Shown here: positions 30,867 to 43,042 of the stretch, in pieces
Layout of the letters: each line of letters starts with the position of its first letter
Numbering within the stretch: the stretch's first letter is position 1
DNA from: Zygnema cylindricum
Lineage: Eukaryota > Streptophyta > Zygnematophyceae > Zygnematales > Zygnemataceae
Direction: 5' to 3'
DNA length: 54,088 bases
Assembly (NCBI GenBank): GCA_037447655.1
Contig: JBBHKE010003423.1
Span: forward strand, 19,839-73,926
The notes under the pieces: model-generated
What the model was told of the DNA's origin: nothing
Seen by the model: only the letters and a program-made list of their open reading frames with translations
Databases searched by the model: none
Translations under genes and position numbers: made by a program

Positions 30867-32822
30867 TTAACACTTCCAAACCTCCAGCGCATTAATGATA
30901 GCGATTTTCTCCTTCTCATGGGTGGCATAATTAAGCTTCGCCACCTTTAGTTTTCGACTATCGTAGGCAATGGGTTGAAGACCTTTTCCTTGATCTTGCA
31001 TAAGGATCGCTCCAATAGCCGTATAGCTGGCGTCGGTGATTATCGTCCAAGGTAAGTCTGGGTCGGGAACTGCTAACACAGGAGAGGTAACCAACCGCTC
31101 CTTTAGTGTGTCAAAGCCTGCCCCTTGCGCCGATTTCCATTCATAGGGCACGTCATTCTTGAGTAATTCCGTGAGCGGTGCAGCGATTCTTGCGAAACCC
31201 TCGACAAAACGTCGATAGTAAGAGCATAATCCGAGGAAGCTCCGTAACTCCGTAATATTCGTCGGTTGCGGCCACTCCTTTACTGCCCTAGTTTTGTTCG
31301 GATCCACTGCAATTCCGTCGCGACTCACCACATGGCCCAAAAAATCAATTTTCTCCTTGTAGAAGTCACATTTACTTCTCTTTGCGTACAATTTATTTTC
31401 CTGAAGGATTTGTAGGACCGTCCATAGATGGTTCATGTGATCCTCCAGCGTTCGACAATACACCAAGATGTCGTCGAGAAAGACGATTACAAACGCGTCT
31501 AAATATTGCCGAAAGATGGAATTTATTAAATGCATAAAAGTTGCCGGTGCGTTAGTCAACCCGAACGGCATTACCCGAAACTTGAAATGGCCATAGCGAG
31601 TTCTAATCGCCGTTTTTTCCACATCTCCCTCGGCAATTCGAATCTGGTGGTAGCCGCTTCGTAAGTCTATCTTTGAAAAATATTTAGCACATCGAAGTCG
31701 ATCCAATAACTCATCTATCCTCGGTAAAGGGTACGCATTCTTCACCGTTAATTTATTTAGCGCTCGGTAGTCTATACACATACGGACACCTCCATCTTTC
31801 TTGTTTACGAAAAGAACGGGGGCTCCATACGGTGACTTGCTCGGTTCTATTGCTCTGGCTTCCACCAACTCCGCGAGTTGCTTTCTGAGTTTGTCCAACT
31901 CGGTGTAACTCATTTTGTACATCCAATTAGCCAGGGGTACCGCTCCGAGAACAAGCTCTATCTCATGGTATACCTCGCGTTTCGGAGGTAATCATTCAGG
32001 GAGCTTCGGGGGAAATACATCTACGTACTCCTCGAGAGGTTTTGTCACGACCTCCGGGGCCTCTTCGGAAGTCCTTCCAGTGTCGTCACTTTCTTTTGAG
32101 TCGAAGTCGGGGTCCTTCTTCTTCCATTCCTCAGGAATCTCCTCCTTCGCCTCCTCCATTCGCCGGACGACCGCCATAACAATCGTTTCCCCTTTCTTGA
32201 GTGCCCTCTTAAGCTGTAAGGCCGAAAGTAGGCGTCCCTCTTCCGCTCCCTTACCAGCCGCTCCCGCTTTTACCTCAAACTCTTCTTCACCTTTCTTCAC
32301 TCTCATGGCGCCACTTCTCCAATCAATCGTTGGATTCCATTTTTGCAGCCACAACTTTCCCAATATTACCTCATGGTCCCCATTATGTAATACATCAAGC
32401 GTGTCATACCATCGGAACTTCCCAATTCTGACACTTAACCTCGGAGTACGATGGGTAATCGACAAGGAACTTTCGTCGGCCAATTGTACCGATTGGTGAT
32501 CTTTTAGCACTACGAGAGGAAGTTTCAACCTTTTCACCTTCGCCTCATTTATGAAGTTCCCCGATGCTCCGGAGTCCACCATGAAGTTTGTTGCGTTTCC
32601 TCCGATTTGACCCCAAAATATCAAAGGGTCTCCTTCTTCTCCTGCTAACCTCATGACGTTTTCCCTTTTTGGGACCTTTCCGTTTTGGACATTCTCGAGC
32701 CATATGACATGGGGAACCACACTAGAAGCATAGGCCATTTTGCCTCCTCCGCTGGAGCTCCTCAGGGGATAAGTCATTGGTCTTGGTCTTGGTAGGTTTC
32801 TTCTTTCTTCGCAGGATGTTGA
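30867..32822 (-). pseudogene. Gypsy-B protease, RT and RNase H
   Basis: Minus strand. RT and RNase H part (30867-31922) encodes the same protein as Gypsy-A, including the catalytic F-L-D-D. Upstream (31992-32777) the protease '[20 protein letters not shown]' and the acidic linker differ from Gypsy-A by many substitutions, and a stop/frame break lies between 31922 and 31992. The knuckle region reads 'RRRQNGLCF' without the stop seen in Gypsy-A. Protease and RT roles as in other gypsy Pol. Confidence 0.9.
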
Positions 32823-33864
32823 TGTAACTGTGAGACCTCCATAAGTCCTCTGAGTGGACAGCTTCCAAGAAGCCTATAGGATAACTCTGACCCCTTTGTG
32901 TTTCAGCAAAAACAACTGCCACCCTAACAGACAAAAACTCTTGCCACCAACACCCATTTGAAGGCAAGACTCCCTTGAGTCTATAGCAAAAAGAATCTCT
33001 GAATTTGCTCCCCTGAGCAGTAAGTTATGGAGGGTCAAAGTTGACCTTTTGTACAGAAAGGTCCTATCTCCTAATTTTTCTAAGTCCTATCTCTCTCACA
33101 GACTCTATCTACTGATGTACGGAACCAATCAGGATACAGTTCCGTACGCAAAAGTACAGCTGCGGTGTACTTTATGTACGGACATTGTACTACATGGCCT
33201 AAATGTCGACACATGTCATATCCGGATTCGGTGCCATAATCTCCGGAGATTCCACGATCCAATGTAATTTCGCCACGTGTCATCCGATGTGGCGATGGCC
33301 GCAAACCGCCGAAATCTTCTTCCGCGATCTCGGCGCTAATTCCGGCCGTCCGATTAAATTCGGATTTAATAGTAGCCGTAATAGATACATGCGCGGTATT
33401 CGTTTCACCTACGAAATAAATGCGCGGTATTGATTTCCTGTCCGTACCGTAATCCTTACTTTACACATTACCGGATCTATGTATCCCGTAATAAATTACA
33501 GTTAAATGATTAATCCTACGTATACATCTTTAAATAAATATCAAACTATATACTACGTAACATTAGTTCTAGACTTAACGGCTAAGGCTACCGGCTATCT
33601 ACTGTCTACCGGCCGGTAGGTACAGGGATCAAATCCTGTGGCCGGCACATACCTTTTAGATAAAACAAACCCTTTAACTAATATAAATTTCCCGTAAACC
33701 TCTGGATAGCCTAGGTAGCCATGGCTCTAGCTCCCTCTCCAATTTCTCAGTGACTGCGACAAGTTTGAGAGTTGGAGAGAGAAGTTAGAGGTAGACTGCC
33801 TCGGCTTCTTTCTTATTTCTATTCAGACCTAGAAAATATTAAAAATGGACCATTAATTTCTACA
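32823..33864 (-). repeat. 3' LTR of minus-strand Copia-1-type element
   Basis: Minus strand TGTAGAAATT...CACAGTTACA, 1042 bp. Polypurine tract on its right (CTCCCCTTATTTTC at 33865). Carries CCACGTGTCATC G-box (about 33272), the GTAC dyad (about 33143-33181) and the tRNA-like unit (33612-33646). Its left flank is Gypsy-B sequence (GTTGA). Confidence 0.9.
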
Positions 33865-36800
33865 CTCCCCTTATTTTCTAGTCAATCTTTAATTTCAGAC
33901 CACACTTCTCCCTATAGATAATTAGCTTAGGGGAAGGCACAGGTTTGGTCATCATATCTGCTACCATCTCACTATCTGGTCTATACTCTAAACTGATTAT
34001 TTTGTTTTCTACTTTTTCTCTAACAAAGCTGAGTCTGATGTCCATGTGTTTCGCTTTAAAATGATGTTTAGGATTGGCAGAAATAGCGATTGCTGCCTGA
34101 TTATCACAAAATATTTTCTGCACACCACTCTTAAGGTGACCAAGCTCACCAAGCAAAGACTTGACCCACATCAATTCTTTTACAGCAGAGCAAGAGGCCA
34201 TATACTTAACCTCCATGGTGGACTGAGAAATAACCTTTTGCTGTTTGCTACTCCAACAACAAGCCCCATCACCCACTTATAATACATATCTAGAAGTGCA
34301 TCTCCTCATCGGAGCATCACCATAATTGGCATCACTCCAAGTAGTGATGTCAGTATTCTCCCCACCCAAATGCAACAATAGATCCCTAGTTCCTATCAAA
34401 TATCTAAGGACTCTCTTAGCTGCCTCCCAATCCTTCTTAGTGGGAGCATTTAGACTTCTTCTCAGCACTCCTACAGCTGCAGCTAAATCCAGCCGGGTAC
34501 AATTCATAAAATAGATTAGATTTCCCACTACTTGCGTGTAAGGAATAGTCTGCAGGAACTTCTGTTCTTCATGAGATAATTCCTCGTCTAAGACTATGAC
34601 TTCTTCTTCCTCACTCCCCTCACTTCCCTTCTTCAACTCCATTGGAGTTGAATAACTATTAGCTTTATCCATTTGAAATTTTTCAAGCATGTTCCCTATT
34701 GCTTCCTTTTGAGTCGTCTTATAATTTTTCTTTTTCAGTCTCTCTCTACTTGAATTCCAAAAATATATTTTGCTTCTCCCATATCCTTCATTTCAAATCT
34801 CCCCTTAAGATCGGTTTTCAGTTTATTAATTTTTTTCATTGATTTACTTAAAACAAGCAAATCATCAACATAAATTGCAATAAATATAAAACTTTCCTCA
34901 TCTTCGAAATCATAGATTGAGTGATCTGAGCTGATCGGAATATACCCCAAACCGGTAAGAAACTCATCAAGCTTCTTATTCCATTGTCGAGGCGCCTGTT
35001 TCAAACCATAAAGAGATTTAATCAGCCGGCATACCTTTCTCTCCTCTCCTTCCTCCACAAAACCTTCGGGTTGTCGCATGAAGATCTCCTCTTTCAATTC
35101 TCCATGCAAAAAGGTTGTCTTGATGTCCATCTGGTGCACTTCCATGTCTTCCGCTGCTGCTAAACTGAAAAGTATGCGGACGAAGGGAAATTTGACCACC
35201 GGGGGAAAGGTTTCCTCGTAGTCAATTCCCTCCTTTTGTGTAAATCCCTTTGCCACTAATTTGGCCTTGTAGCGCTCGATTGTGTTATCTGGGTTCAGTT
35301 TTAATTTGAAAACCCACTTTTAACCGATTGGTTTTCGGTTAGGTGGACAATCCACCATCTCCCAAGTATCGGCTGCCATAATTGAGGCCATCTCCTCATT
35401 AATGGCTGTCTTCCACCGGTTTCTTTTTGGACAAGTCATCGCCTCTCCATAAGTTTGAGTTTCATCTTGATGAGATAGTTTAGTTACCTTGTTATTAACC
35501 TGTTTTTCTTGCAGTCTTTTGCTACTTCTTCTCCCCCCCTCAAAATATGAGGCCGGAATAGATGGTTCTCGTGGATTCTTTCGAATAAACTCGGCTTCTC
35601 TCCTATCCCTTGATTCCGAATCAATTTCCACCACGTTTTCCGCTTCAGGTAGAGTTGTCACTGGAGTTTCCACAGCCGAGTCTTTTTCGGTTTGATTTGT
35701 ACCTGCAAGAATGTCATCTTCTCTAAAACCTGGATAGTTAGGAAGCTCAAAAACATCGGAATTTTCTGGCTCAAATCTGATTTTTATAGACTTCGTATAT
35801 TTGAAGGGATCCACAGACTTTCCTTCATCCATAACTACTAGATGCTTTACTAAGATTATATCTTCCCATTTTAGATCATAAACTCTATATCCTTTAACAT
35901 CCTCATCATATCCTAATAAGTATCATGGTTTTCCTTTAGGATCTAGCTTCCAATTGGACCGATCAGTATCTAGACTGAATACTTGACTGCCGAAAACCTT
36001 TAAGTGAGATATGTCTAGTTTCCGACCTGTCCATCTCTCATAAGGTGTTTGATCTTTTATAGCTGAAGTAAGAACTCTATTTTTGAGGTAATTAGCACAG
36101 TTCATTGCTTCTGCCCAAAACCTTTTTCCTACCTTCTTATCTGACATCATACTTCTAGCACTATCACTTAGTGTTATATTTAACCTTTTAGATACCCCAT
36201 TCTGTTTCGGGTTTTCTGGGACTGTCTTTTGGTGTTGGACCCCATCTCCCTCAGAAAATCCTCAAACTGGTTTGAAGTATACTCTCCACCATTGTCACTC
36301 CGTATTCTCTTGATTGGAGTTTCATGGACTTTTTCGCTCCATACTTTATATTGTCTAAAACAATCTTGAGTTTCGGACTTGTTTTTCAAAAAATACACTC
36401 GGGAATACCGAGACCAATCATCAGTGATAGTCATCATAAATCTCTTCCCCCCCGGTGAGGGCACTTTAGCCGGTCCCCAAATATGTGTGCGTACTAGATC
36501 TAGAATTTTTTCTCCCTTATAGGTGGCTGTTTTAGGAAAGGGTAATCTGTGTGTTTTACCTTGAGCACATCCACTACAGTCACTTATATAATCATTCTCA
36601 CTGAACTTAATCCCTTCCACCATTCCCTTTTTTTTCATTTCTCTTAACTTGTCTAGATTCACATGCCCAAGCCTCTTATGCCACATCATAATATGATGAA
36701 CACCAGCATAATAAAGTTTCTTCTTTTCATTACTTAAAACCAGCCTAAACATCCCATGGCTACCTTTCTCAGCAATGAAATAGACATCCTCCTCAAAAAT

Positions 36801-36920
36801 AGCAGTAAAGACTCCTTCCCTAGTGCTAGTAAAAAAACCCTTATCATCTAATACGGATGTAGAGATGAGGTTTTTGTTCAGCTCCGGAATAAACAATACA
36901 TCGGAGAATGTTACTATGGA
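33865..36920 (-). pseudogene. Minus-strand Copia-1-type Pol: integrase, RT, RNase H
   Basis: Minus strand. Pre-integrase zinc region 'MWHKRLGHVNLDKL', 'CSGCAQGKTHRLPFPK' (36500-36690), core 'TDDWSRYSRVYFLKNKSE' and 'IRSDNGGEYTS' (36260-36440), then a frameshift near 36,170. RT: 'IERYKA', 'GIDYEETFPPVVKFP', 'MDIKTTFLHGEL', '[11 protein letters not shown]', the catalytic Y-V-D-D (about 34867-34878), 'NCTRLDLAAAVG'; a second frameshift near 34,700. RNase H: 'CTSRYVL', 'STMEVKYMA', 'DNQAAIAI', 'MVADMMTKPVPSPKL' to TGA about 33878. It retains the protease-integrase part that Copia-1 (+) lost, with about five stops. Confidence 0.9.
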
Positions 36921-37383
36921 TGTCTTTCACTCTACTAACACTTTCAAATCTACCGATCCTACAAGAGTAGTGGTGACTATCCTCCCATCCCCGTAATCTA
37001 TCTCTACGGTGGGAATATTTCTTATCTTAGTGAACAGGTGCCTATCCTTACACATGTTCATGGAGGCACCTGAATCTACACTCCAGCGTGCTTCACCTTT
37101 CAATCCACCGTAAGCACATTTCTGCCTTCGTGGAATTTCGACCACGTTTTTCGCCTCCAACTCCTCATCTAAAAGGAGCCCATCGTCCTCGTCCTCGGAT
37201 TCCGCCTCATGTACCTGTGTCACAAGGGCCTTTTTCTTTCCTCTCGGGGTACCATCGGTGTGCCCTTCCTTTAACCGAAGCTCGGTTATCTTAGTGCACT
37301 CTGCCATATAGTGCCCAGGTTTCTTACAAAAATGACATAAACCTTTGGGAGCCTTTGAATTGCGTTCGTTGGAACAAATTCGT
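36921..37383 (-). pseudogene. Minus-strand Copia-1-type gag knuckle and protease
   Basis: Minus strand. Complete zinc knuckle C-H-F-C-K-K-P-G-H-Y-M-A-E-C (about 37297-37338), an acidic linker, 'EIPRRQKCAYGGL', then protease 'WSVDSGASMNMC' with catalytic D-S-G at about 37055-37080 and 'DYGDGRIVTTTLVGSVDLKV'. The upstream gag is displaced by the Copia-3 LTR at 37384; its continuation is probably the gag fragment at 41541-41968. Confidence 0.85.
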
Positions 37384-37682
37384 TGATGGTACCGTCGAGC
37401 TGTACCATATGTTTTCGGAATACTCGGGACAAATCCCGTTCTTCTGATCATGTGAATCGCATCGTCAACTTTTTGACACATATGGCTGACTTTCCGCGCT
37501 ACTCCGAAGAACTTGCATACGTTCTTTCGCCGACACCTGTCCCTGCAAAAGTACAATACACTCTACTGTACCTTTTGCTACTGTAACACTAATTAAGGTA
37601 AGTATTACAGTAGACTACTAGGAAAATATCCTAAGTTATTTTTACCCCTATTGACTGAAATAAAGATTTATGAATTACAACA
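37384..37682 (-). repeat. Copia-3 3' LTR (~299 bp)
   Basis: Minus strand TGTTGTAATTC...GGTACCATCA, preceded by TTTAGGGGAG. Much shorter than the Copia-1 LTR. It abuts Copia-1-type gag on the left, consistent with Copia-3 having inserted into that element. Left flank TTCGT; the matching right flank lies beyond the gap or is lost. Confidence 0.7.
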
Positions 37683-40345
37683 CTCCCCTAAATCTTTAGA
37701 CTCAATTACTCGCTTAATCCAATAGCATCTCTGCAAAACTGTAACTTAGGAGCAGGAAGGGCTTTTGTTAACATGTCAGCCACTATCTTCTCATCTGGTA
37801 AATAACACATTTTAACGACTTTTGCAAGTACTTTTTCTCTAACAAAGTGAAGTCTAACATCCATGTGTTTGCTCTTAAAATGATGGCTGGGGTTAGAGGC
37901 AATTACAATGGCAGCTTAGTTGTCACACCAGATAGCTTGAGGGCCAGTTTGCAAATACCTAAGTTCCTGTAAAATGGACTTGACCCATAGGAGCTGTTTG
38001 AGGGCGGAAGCTGTTGCTATATATTCTGACTCAATTGTGGATTGAGCTGTAACCTTTTGTAATTTGTTACTCCAGCAGCAAGTTCCATCTCCAATCTTCA
38101 GAACAAAGCCGGACGTAGATTTCCGGCTTAGCATGTCCCCATAGCTAGCATCGCTCCACGTCTGGATTTTCACCTCTCCTCCTCCGAGAACAAGCTTGAG
38201 ATTTCGAGTACCTGCAAGATATCTCAACACTCTTTTCGCTGCTTCCCAGTCTGCCCTTTTTGGATTCTGCAGACTTCTACTCAAGACTCCCACAACTGCT
38301 GCAATGTCGGGTCTCGTACAATTCATAAAATATATAAGACTTCCACCTACCTGTCTATATGGCTTTGAAGCCATAAACTCTTCCTCCCTTGTCTCTAGAC
38401 TCTCACCAACAATTATGCCTGAATCTGTATCAATTCCTTTCGAATATCTACCTGAATTCCATGGGAGTTACGGATCCTTTCATATCTTTCATTTCAAATC
38501 TTTCTAGCATGTTACCTATTGCTTCTTTCTGAGTCAACATAATCAATCTTTTGTTTTTGTCTCTTTCTACCTGTATTCCTAAGATATATTTGGCCTCACC
38601 GAGGTCCTTCATCTCGAACCTAGACCTTAAAGCCGCTTTAATGCGGCTTATTTCATCCATTGACTTACTTACTAATAATAGATCATCCACATATACAGCA
38701 ATATAAATAACCCCATCCTCTCCTTGTAGAACATATACAGAATGATTTGAGCTAATTCTCTTAAAACCTAGCCCAGTCAAAAACTCATCTAACTTCAGAT
38801 TCCACTGACGCGGGGCTTGTTTTAGCCCATACAAAATTTCATCAATTTACACACTAATTTTTCCTTTCCCTTTTCAACATACATTTCACGTTGTTTCATA
38901 TAAATTGTTTCTTCTAACTCTCCATGCAAGAAAGCAGTTTTAACATCCATCTGATGTATTTCCATATTCTCTATAGCCGCTAGACTTAGCAAAATTCTGA
39001 CAGTGGGAAATCTAACAACTGGGGAGAAGGTTTCCTCAAAGTCAATACCTTCTTTTTGATTATATCCCTTAGCCACTAGTCTGGCCTTATACCTTTCGAT
39101 GGTGTTGTCCGGGTTCAGCTTCACCTTGAATACCCATTTGATGCCGATGACTTTCCTGTCCGGAGGAAGATCCACAAGCTCTCATGTTTGTGCCTCCATA
39201 ATGGACTTCATTTCATCGTTTGCCGCCTCGATCCAATGATTTCTCTCAGGTGATGAGAAGGCTTCCTGGATCCTTAGAGGCTCCTCTGTAGCTGCAGAAA
39301 AAACAAAGTGAGAGCTTGCTTGCAGACGGCTGCTAGATGTCTCCCCCCCCAGAAATTCTGAGGCTGAGATTGTCGGCAACCTCGGATTTCGCTGTTTAGT
39401 CTGAACCGTAACTTGATCTGGTACAGAATTTGTTCTAGTTCCTTCCACCTAAGGTGTCGCTTGTGGGGAAGCAGCTTGTAAAGGCACCAGAGGAACTGAA
39501 GGAAGAGGTGTCACACTTGCCGGTGGAAAGGGGAATCGTTGCGTATGGTGAAAAATGACATATTCTTGCTTTTCTTTTGCCGGTTGATCTAACACTTTAA
39601 ACAGGTCAACCGAATCCTGTTCATCTTTAATCTATATATTTCTAAAAACAATCACTTTTTGTTTCTCAAGGACAAAAACTCTATATCCTTTCGCATTATC
39701 ATCATACCCCATGAAAATCCCAGGTAAGCCTTTAGGTTCCATTTTCCATCTATCCTGTGAAGTATCTAAAATAGAACACTTGCTGCCAAAGATCTTAAAG
39801 TGACTAACATCAGGTTTTTCCCCTGTCCAAAGTTCATAAGGTGTAGTGCTAACAGACCTAGAAGCAATTCTATTTTTAATATAAATAGCACAGTTAAGTG
39901 CTTCAGCCCAGAATTTCAAATCTAGCCCTTTATCTGCAAGCATGGACCGGGCACTCTCTCTCACTGTCCTATTTAATCTCTCAGAAACACCATTTTGTTC
40001 CGGTGTATATGGAACTGTAAAATTGTGACTGATACTTTCTCGAAGGAGAAATTCTTCGAATTCCTTTGATGCGTATTCTCCCCCGTTGTACGATCTTAGC
40101 GCCAATATTGGAACTCCATGAAGATTCTCCGCCCACGTTTTGTAGTGTTTGAAGTGAGTAAACACTTCACTTTTATGTTGCATGAAGTAAACTTTTGTGT
40201 ACCTCGAGTAGTCATCTGTAAATGTGACCATATAGTGGACCCCTCCAGCCGAAGCCACTTGCGAAGGACCAAGAACATCAGAATGGATGAGTTGCATAAC
40301 TTTTTCCGATCTATGGTATGTTTTCTGTGGAAATGTCAATTTGTG
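37683..40345 (-). pseudogene. Copia-3 Pol: integrase core, RT, RNase H
   Basis: Minus strand. Integrase core from the gap edge: 'HSDVLGPSQVASAGG', 'FTDDYSRYTKVYFMQHKSE', 'YTPEQNGVSERLNRTV', 'YELWTGEKPDVSHFKIFG', 'GYDDNAKGYRVF'. Its second catalytic Asp is altered: 'LRSYNGGEY' has Tyr where relatives have Asp. RT: '[21 protein letters not shown]', '[15 protein letters not shown]', '[12 protein letters not shown]', '[12 protein letters not shown]', Y-V-D-D (about 38695), 'NCTRPDIAAVVG'. RNase H: 'KSTSGFVLKIGDGTCCWS', 'STIESEYIATASALKQL', 'CDN' then stop. Two frameshifts (near 38,830 and 38,440) and several stops. Sister lineage to Copia-1. Confidence 0.9.
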
Positions 40346-41144
40346 NNNNNNNNNNNNNNNNNNNNNNNNNNNNNNNNNNNNNNNNNNNNNNNNNNNNNNN
40401 NNNNNNNNNNNNNNNNNNNNNNNNNNNNNNNNNNNNNNNNNNNNNNNNNNNNNNNNNNNNNNNNNNNNNNNNNNNNNNNNNNNNNNNNNNNNNNNNNNNN
40501 NNNNNNNNNNNNNNNNNNNNNNNNNNNNNNNNNNNNNNNNNNNNNNNNNNNNNNNNNNNNNNNNNNNNNNNNNNNNNNNNNNNNNNNNNNNNNNNNNNNN
40601 NNNNNNNNNNNNNNNNNNNNNNNNNNNNNNNNNNNNNNNNNNNNNNNNNNNNNNNNNNNNNNNNNNNNNNNNNNNNNNNNNNNNNNNNNNNNNNNNNNNN
40701 NNNNNNNNNNNNNNNNNNNNNNNNNNNNNNNNNNNNNNNNNNNNNNNNNNNNNNNNNNNNNNNNNNNNNNNNNNNNNNNNNNNNNNNNNNNNNNNNNNNN
40801 NNNNNNNNNNNNNNNNNNNNNNNNNNNNNNNNNNNNNNNNNNNNNNNNNNNNNNNNNNNNNNNNNNNNNNNNNNNNNNNNNNNNNNNNNNNNNNNNNNNN
40901 NNNNNNNNNNNNNNNNNNNNNNNNNNNNNNNNNNNNNNNNNNNNNNNNNNNNNNNNNNNNNNNNNNNNNNNNNNNNNNNNNNNNNNNNNNNNNNNNNNNN
41001 NNNNNNNNNNNNNNNNNNNNNNNNNNNNNNNNNNNNNNNNNNNNNNNNNNNNNNNNNNNNNNNNNNNNNNNNNNNNNNNNNNNNNNNNNNNNNNNNNNNN
41101 NNNNNNNNNNNNNNNNNNNNNNNNNNNNNNNNNNNNNNNNNNNN
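40346..41144. other. Assembly gap (799 N)
   Basis: Unresolved run. It should hide the Copia-3 protease, gag and 5' LTR. Open frames crossing it are artefacts. Confidence 1.
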
Positions 41145-41413
41145 CACCACCTGTTTCCTTTCCTCTTCCTCCGCTGGTGTGGTTATAGTTAACCAAGTCG
41201 TAAGTACAGTGGATAAGGTTCCTTGCTCCCTTACTATGACTTTTCACCCTGAAGTTGTTATACCGCCGTTTCGTGAAGTAGGATGCGGTAGAGTGAGTTC
41301 CTGAACTACAGGAGTAAACGTCCATCTTTCACGTAGGCTAAAAGTCTACCGAGAGTATGTATACATGGCACAACTATAAACTCATAAAAGATCCAGACAT
41401 AATATTATCCTTC
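41145..41413. other. 269 bp of unassigned sequence right of the gap
   Basis: On the minus strand a short basic/Gly stretch ('HTSGGRGKE') could be the end of a gag, but no knuckle, LTR terminus or motif is clear. It ends where a copia LTR fragment begins. Confidence 0.4.
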
Positions 41414-41538
41414 TATCACCCTACCCAGCCTTCAGTGACTACAACAAGTGTGGGGGCTTGGTAAAGGGAGTTAGAGGTAGACCGCCTCTACATTTTTCCT
41501 ATTATAATACAGACCTAGAAAATACTCAAATATCAACA
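41414..41538 (-). repeat. 125-bp copia LTR start fragment, reverse
   Basis: Minus strand TGTTGATATTTGAG... as in the solo LTR at 48241, ending at CACCCTACCCAGCC (also at 7545). It abuts a truncated gag fragment on the right. Confidence 0.85.
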
Positions 41539-41540
41539 CG

Positions 41541-41968
41541 GTACATATGTATGAGAGCCATCTGAAAATCGGATGCACTTTCTACCTGCAAATGAGGACA
41601 TCAAGTCCTTGAGTGAGATGGCGTAGGATGAAGTGCTTTGCCGCCATATTGTTGAAGTCCCACTTTTCAGTATCATTCCCTCGTTCCTTGGAATAGGTGA
41701 CATGAATGCTGAACCAATTGATATTGGTGTGGTCGCCTCCTTCTCCTTTCCTTTGTCCACCACCTCTCTTTCTTTTGTTTCCTCCGTTGAAGGTGGATCC
41801 TCTTTCCTGGTGAATCTGCTTCCTCCTAACCTTGGAGGAATTCCAAAACTTGATGGACGCCCCAACCGTCCACTCACTATCCCTCAAAACCTTTTTTTGC
41901 ATAGACCTCCTATCATCATACTTTCCCAGAATATAAAGCCAGTTCCATTAAAGATTGGTACCCTAGGT
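41541..41968 (-). pseudogene. Copia-1-type gag N-terminal fragment, reverse
   Basis: Minus strand directly after a primer site (41969-41983, one mismatch). It aligns with 4020-4465 of Copia-1: 'MAAKHFILRHLTQGL', a 'GKEKEATTPI' linker and a 'SGRLGRPSS' segment are readable with frame breaks. It ends in the 'ALIEMYRSGT' region where the LTR fragment begins. Together with 36921-37383 it would complete one gag, interrupted by Copia-3. Confidence 0.75.
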
Positions 41969-41983
41969 TGTGGGCCTATAACC

Positions 41984-43039
41984 TGAAACCTTGAGATTTC
42001 CATAAGTCCTCAGAGTGGACAGCTTCTAAGAAGCCTCTAGGATAACCCTGACCCCTTTGTGTTTCAGCAAAAACAACTGCCACCTTGGCAGACAATTACT
42101 CTGACCAACTTCACCCTTGTGAAGGCAAGACTCCCCTGAGTCGATAGCAAAAAGAATCTCTGAATTTGCTCCTCTGAGCAGTAAGTTATGGAGGGTCAAA
42201 GTTGACCTTTTGTATACAAGCTCTCTGGGAGGGAGGGTCCTATCTCCTAATTTTTCTAAGTCCTATCTCTCTCACAGACTCTATCTACTGATATACGAAG
42301 CTAATCAAATTATACTTCCGTACACAAAAGTACAGCTGCCGGTGTACTTTCTGTACGGACACTGTACGACATGCCCTAAATGTCGACACGTGGTATGTCC
42401 GGATTGGCTCCGTTAATCCTCGGAGATGCAGCGATCTAATGTCATTCCGCCACGTGTCATCTGATGTGGCGATGACCACAAACCGCTGAAATCCTCTTCC
42501 GCGATCTCGGCGTTAATTCTGGCCGTACGATTAAATTCACATTTAATCGTAGCCGTAAAAAATACATGTGCGATATTCGTTTCATTAAAGAAATAAATGC
42601 GCGGTATTTGTTTCTTATCCGTACCGTAATCCGTACTTTTACATTACTGGATCTATGTATCCCGTTACTAGTTACAGCTAAATGAATTGTCCTACCTGAT
42701 AATGTTTAATTTATTATCAAACTATATAGTACGTAACACTAGTTCTAGACTTAACGGCTAAGGCTACCGGCTAACGGTTGTCTGCTAGGCGGTAGGTACT
42801 AGGATCAAATCTTGTGGCCGTCACATACCTTTTAGTAAATAAACCCCTAACTAATATATATTTCCCGTAAACCTGTGGATAGCCTAGGTAGCCATGGCTC
42901 TAGCTCCCTCTCCAATTTCTCAGTGACTGTGACAAGTTTGGGAGTTGGAGAGAGAAGTTAGAGGTAGATTGCCTCGGCTTCTTTCTATATTTCTAGTTAG
43001 ACCTAGAAAATGCTTAAAAATGGACCATTAATTTCTACA
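41984..43039 (-). repeat. 5' LTR of minus-strand Copia-1-type element
   Basis: Minus strand start near 43039 (TGTAGAAATT, possibly TGTTGTAGAAATT from 43042) and end GGTTTCA at 41984. Most similar to the LTR at 32823-33864 (same subfamily wording around the dyad and G-box), supporting pairing across the Copia-3 insertion. Contains the dyad (42318-42357) and tRNA-like unit (about 42785-42825). Its right flank is Copia-2, whereas the partner's left flank is Gypsy-B; no target duplication. Confidence 0.85.
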
Positions 43040-43042
43040 ACA

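Larger units (their letters stand above)
28544..32822 (-). mobile_element. Gypsy-B: truncated chromovirus copy
   Basis: Minus strand. 3' LTR 28544-29007 (outer flank CATAC), then a region equal to Gypsy-A except that 1771 bp are missing at the joint 29197/29198 (Gypsy-A 18730-20500: most of the accessory ORF and the chromodomain C-terminal part). 29198-31959 appears identical to Gypsy-A 20501-23262 in every row compared; beyond 31960 the copies differ at several percent. The element is cut at 32822, in the gag-knuckle linker, by a copia LTR; 5' LTR and gag core are absent. Confidence 0.9.

Noticed and set aside
40118-41325. Long open frames of about 280-356 codons on both strands
   Set aside because: They are created by the 799-N gap and contain no real sequence over most of their length.
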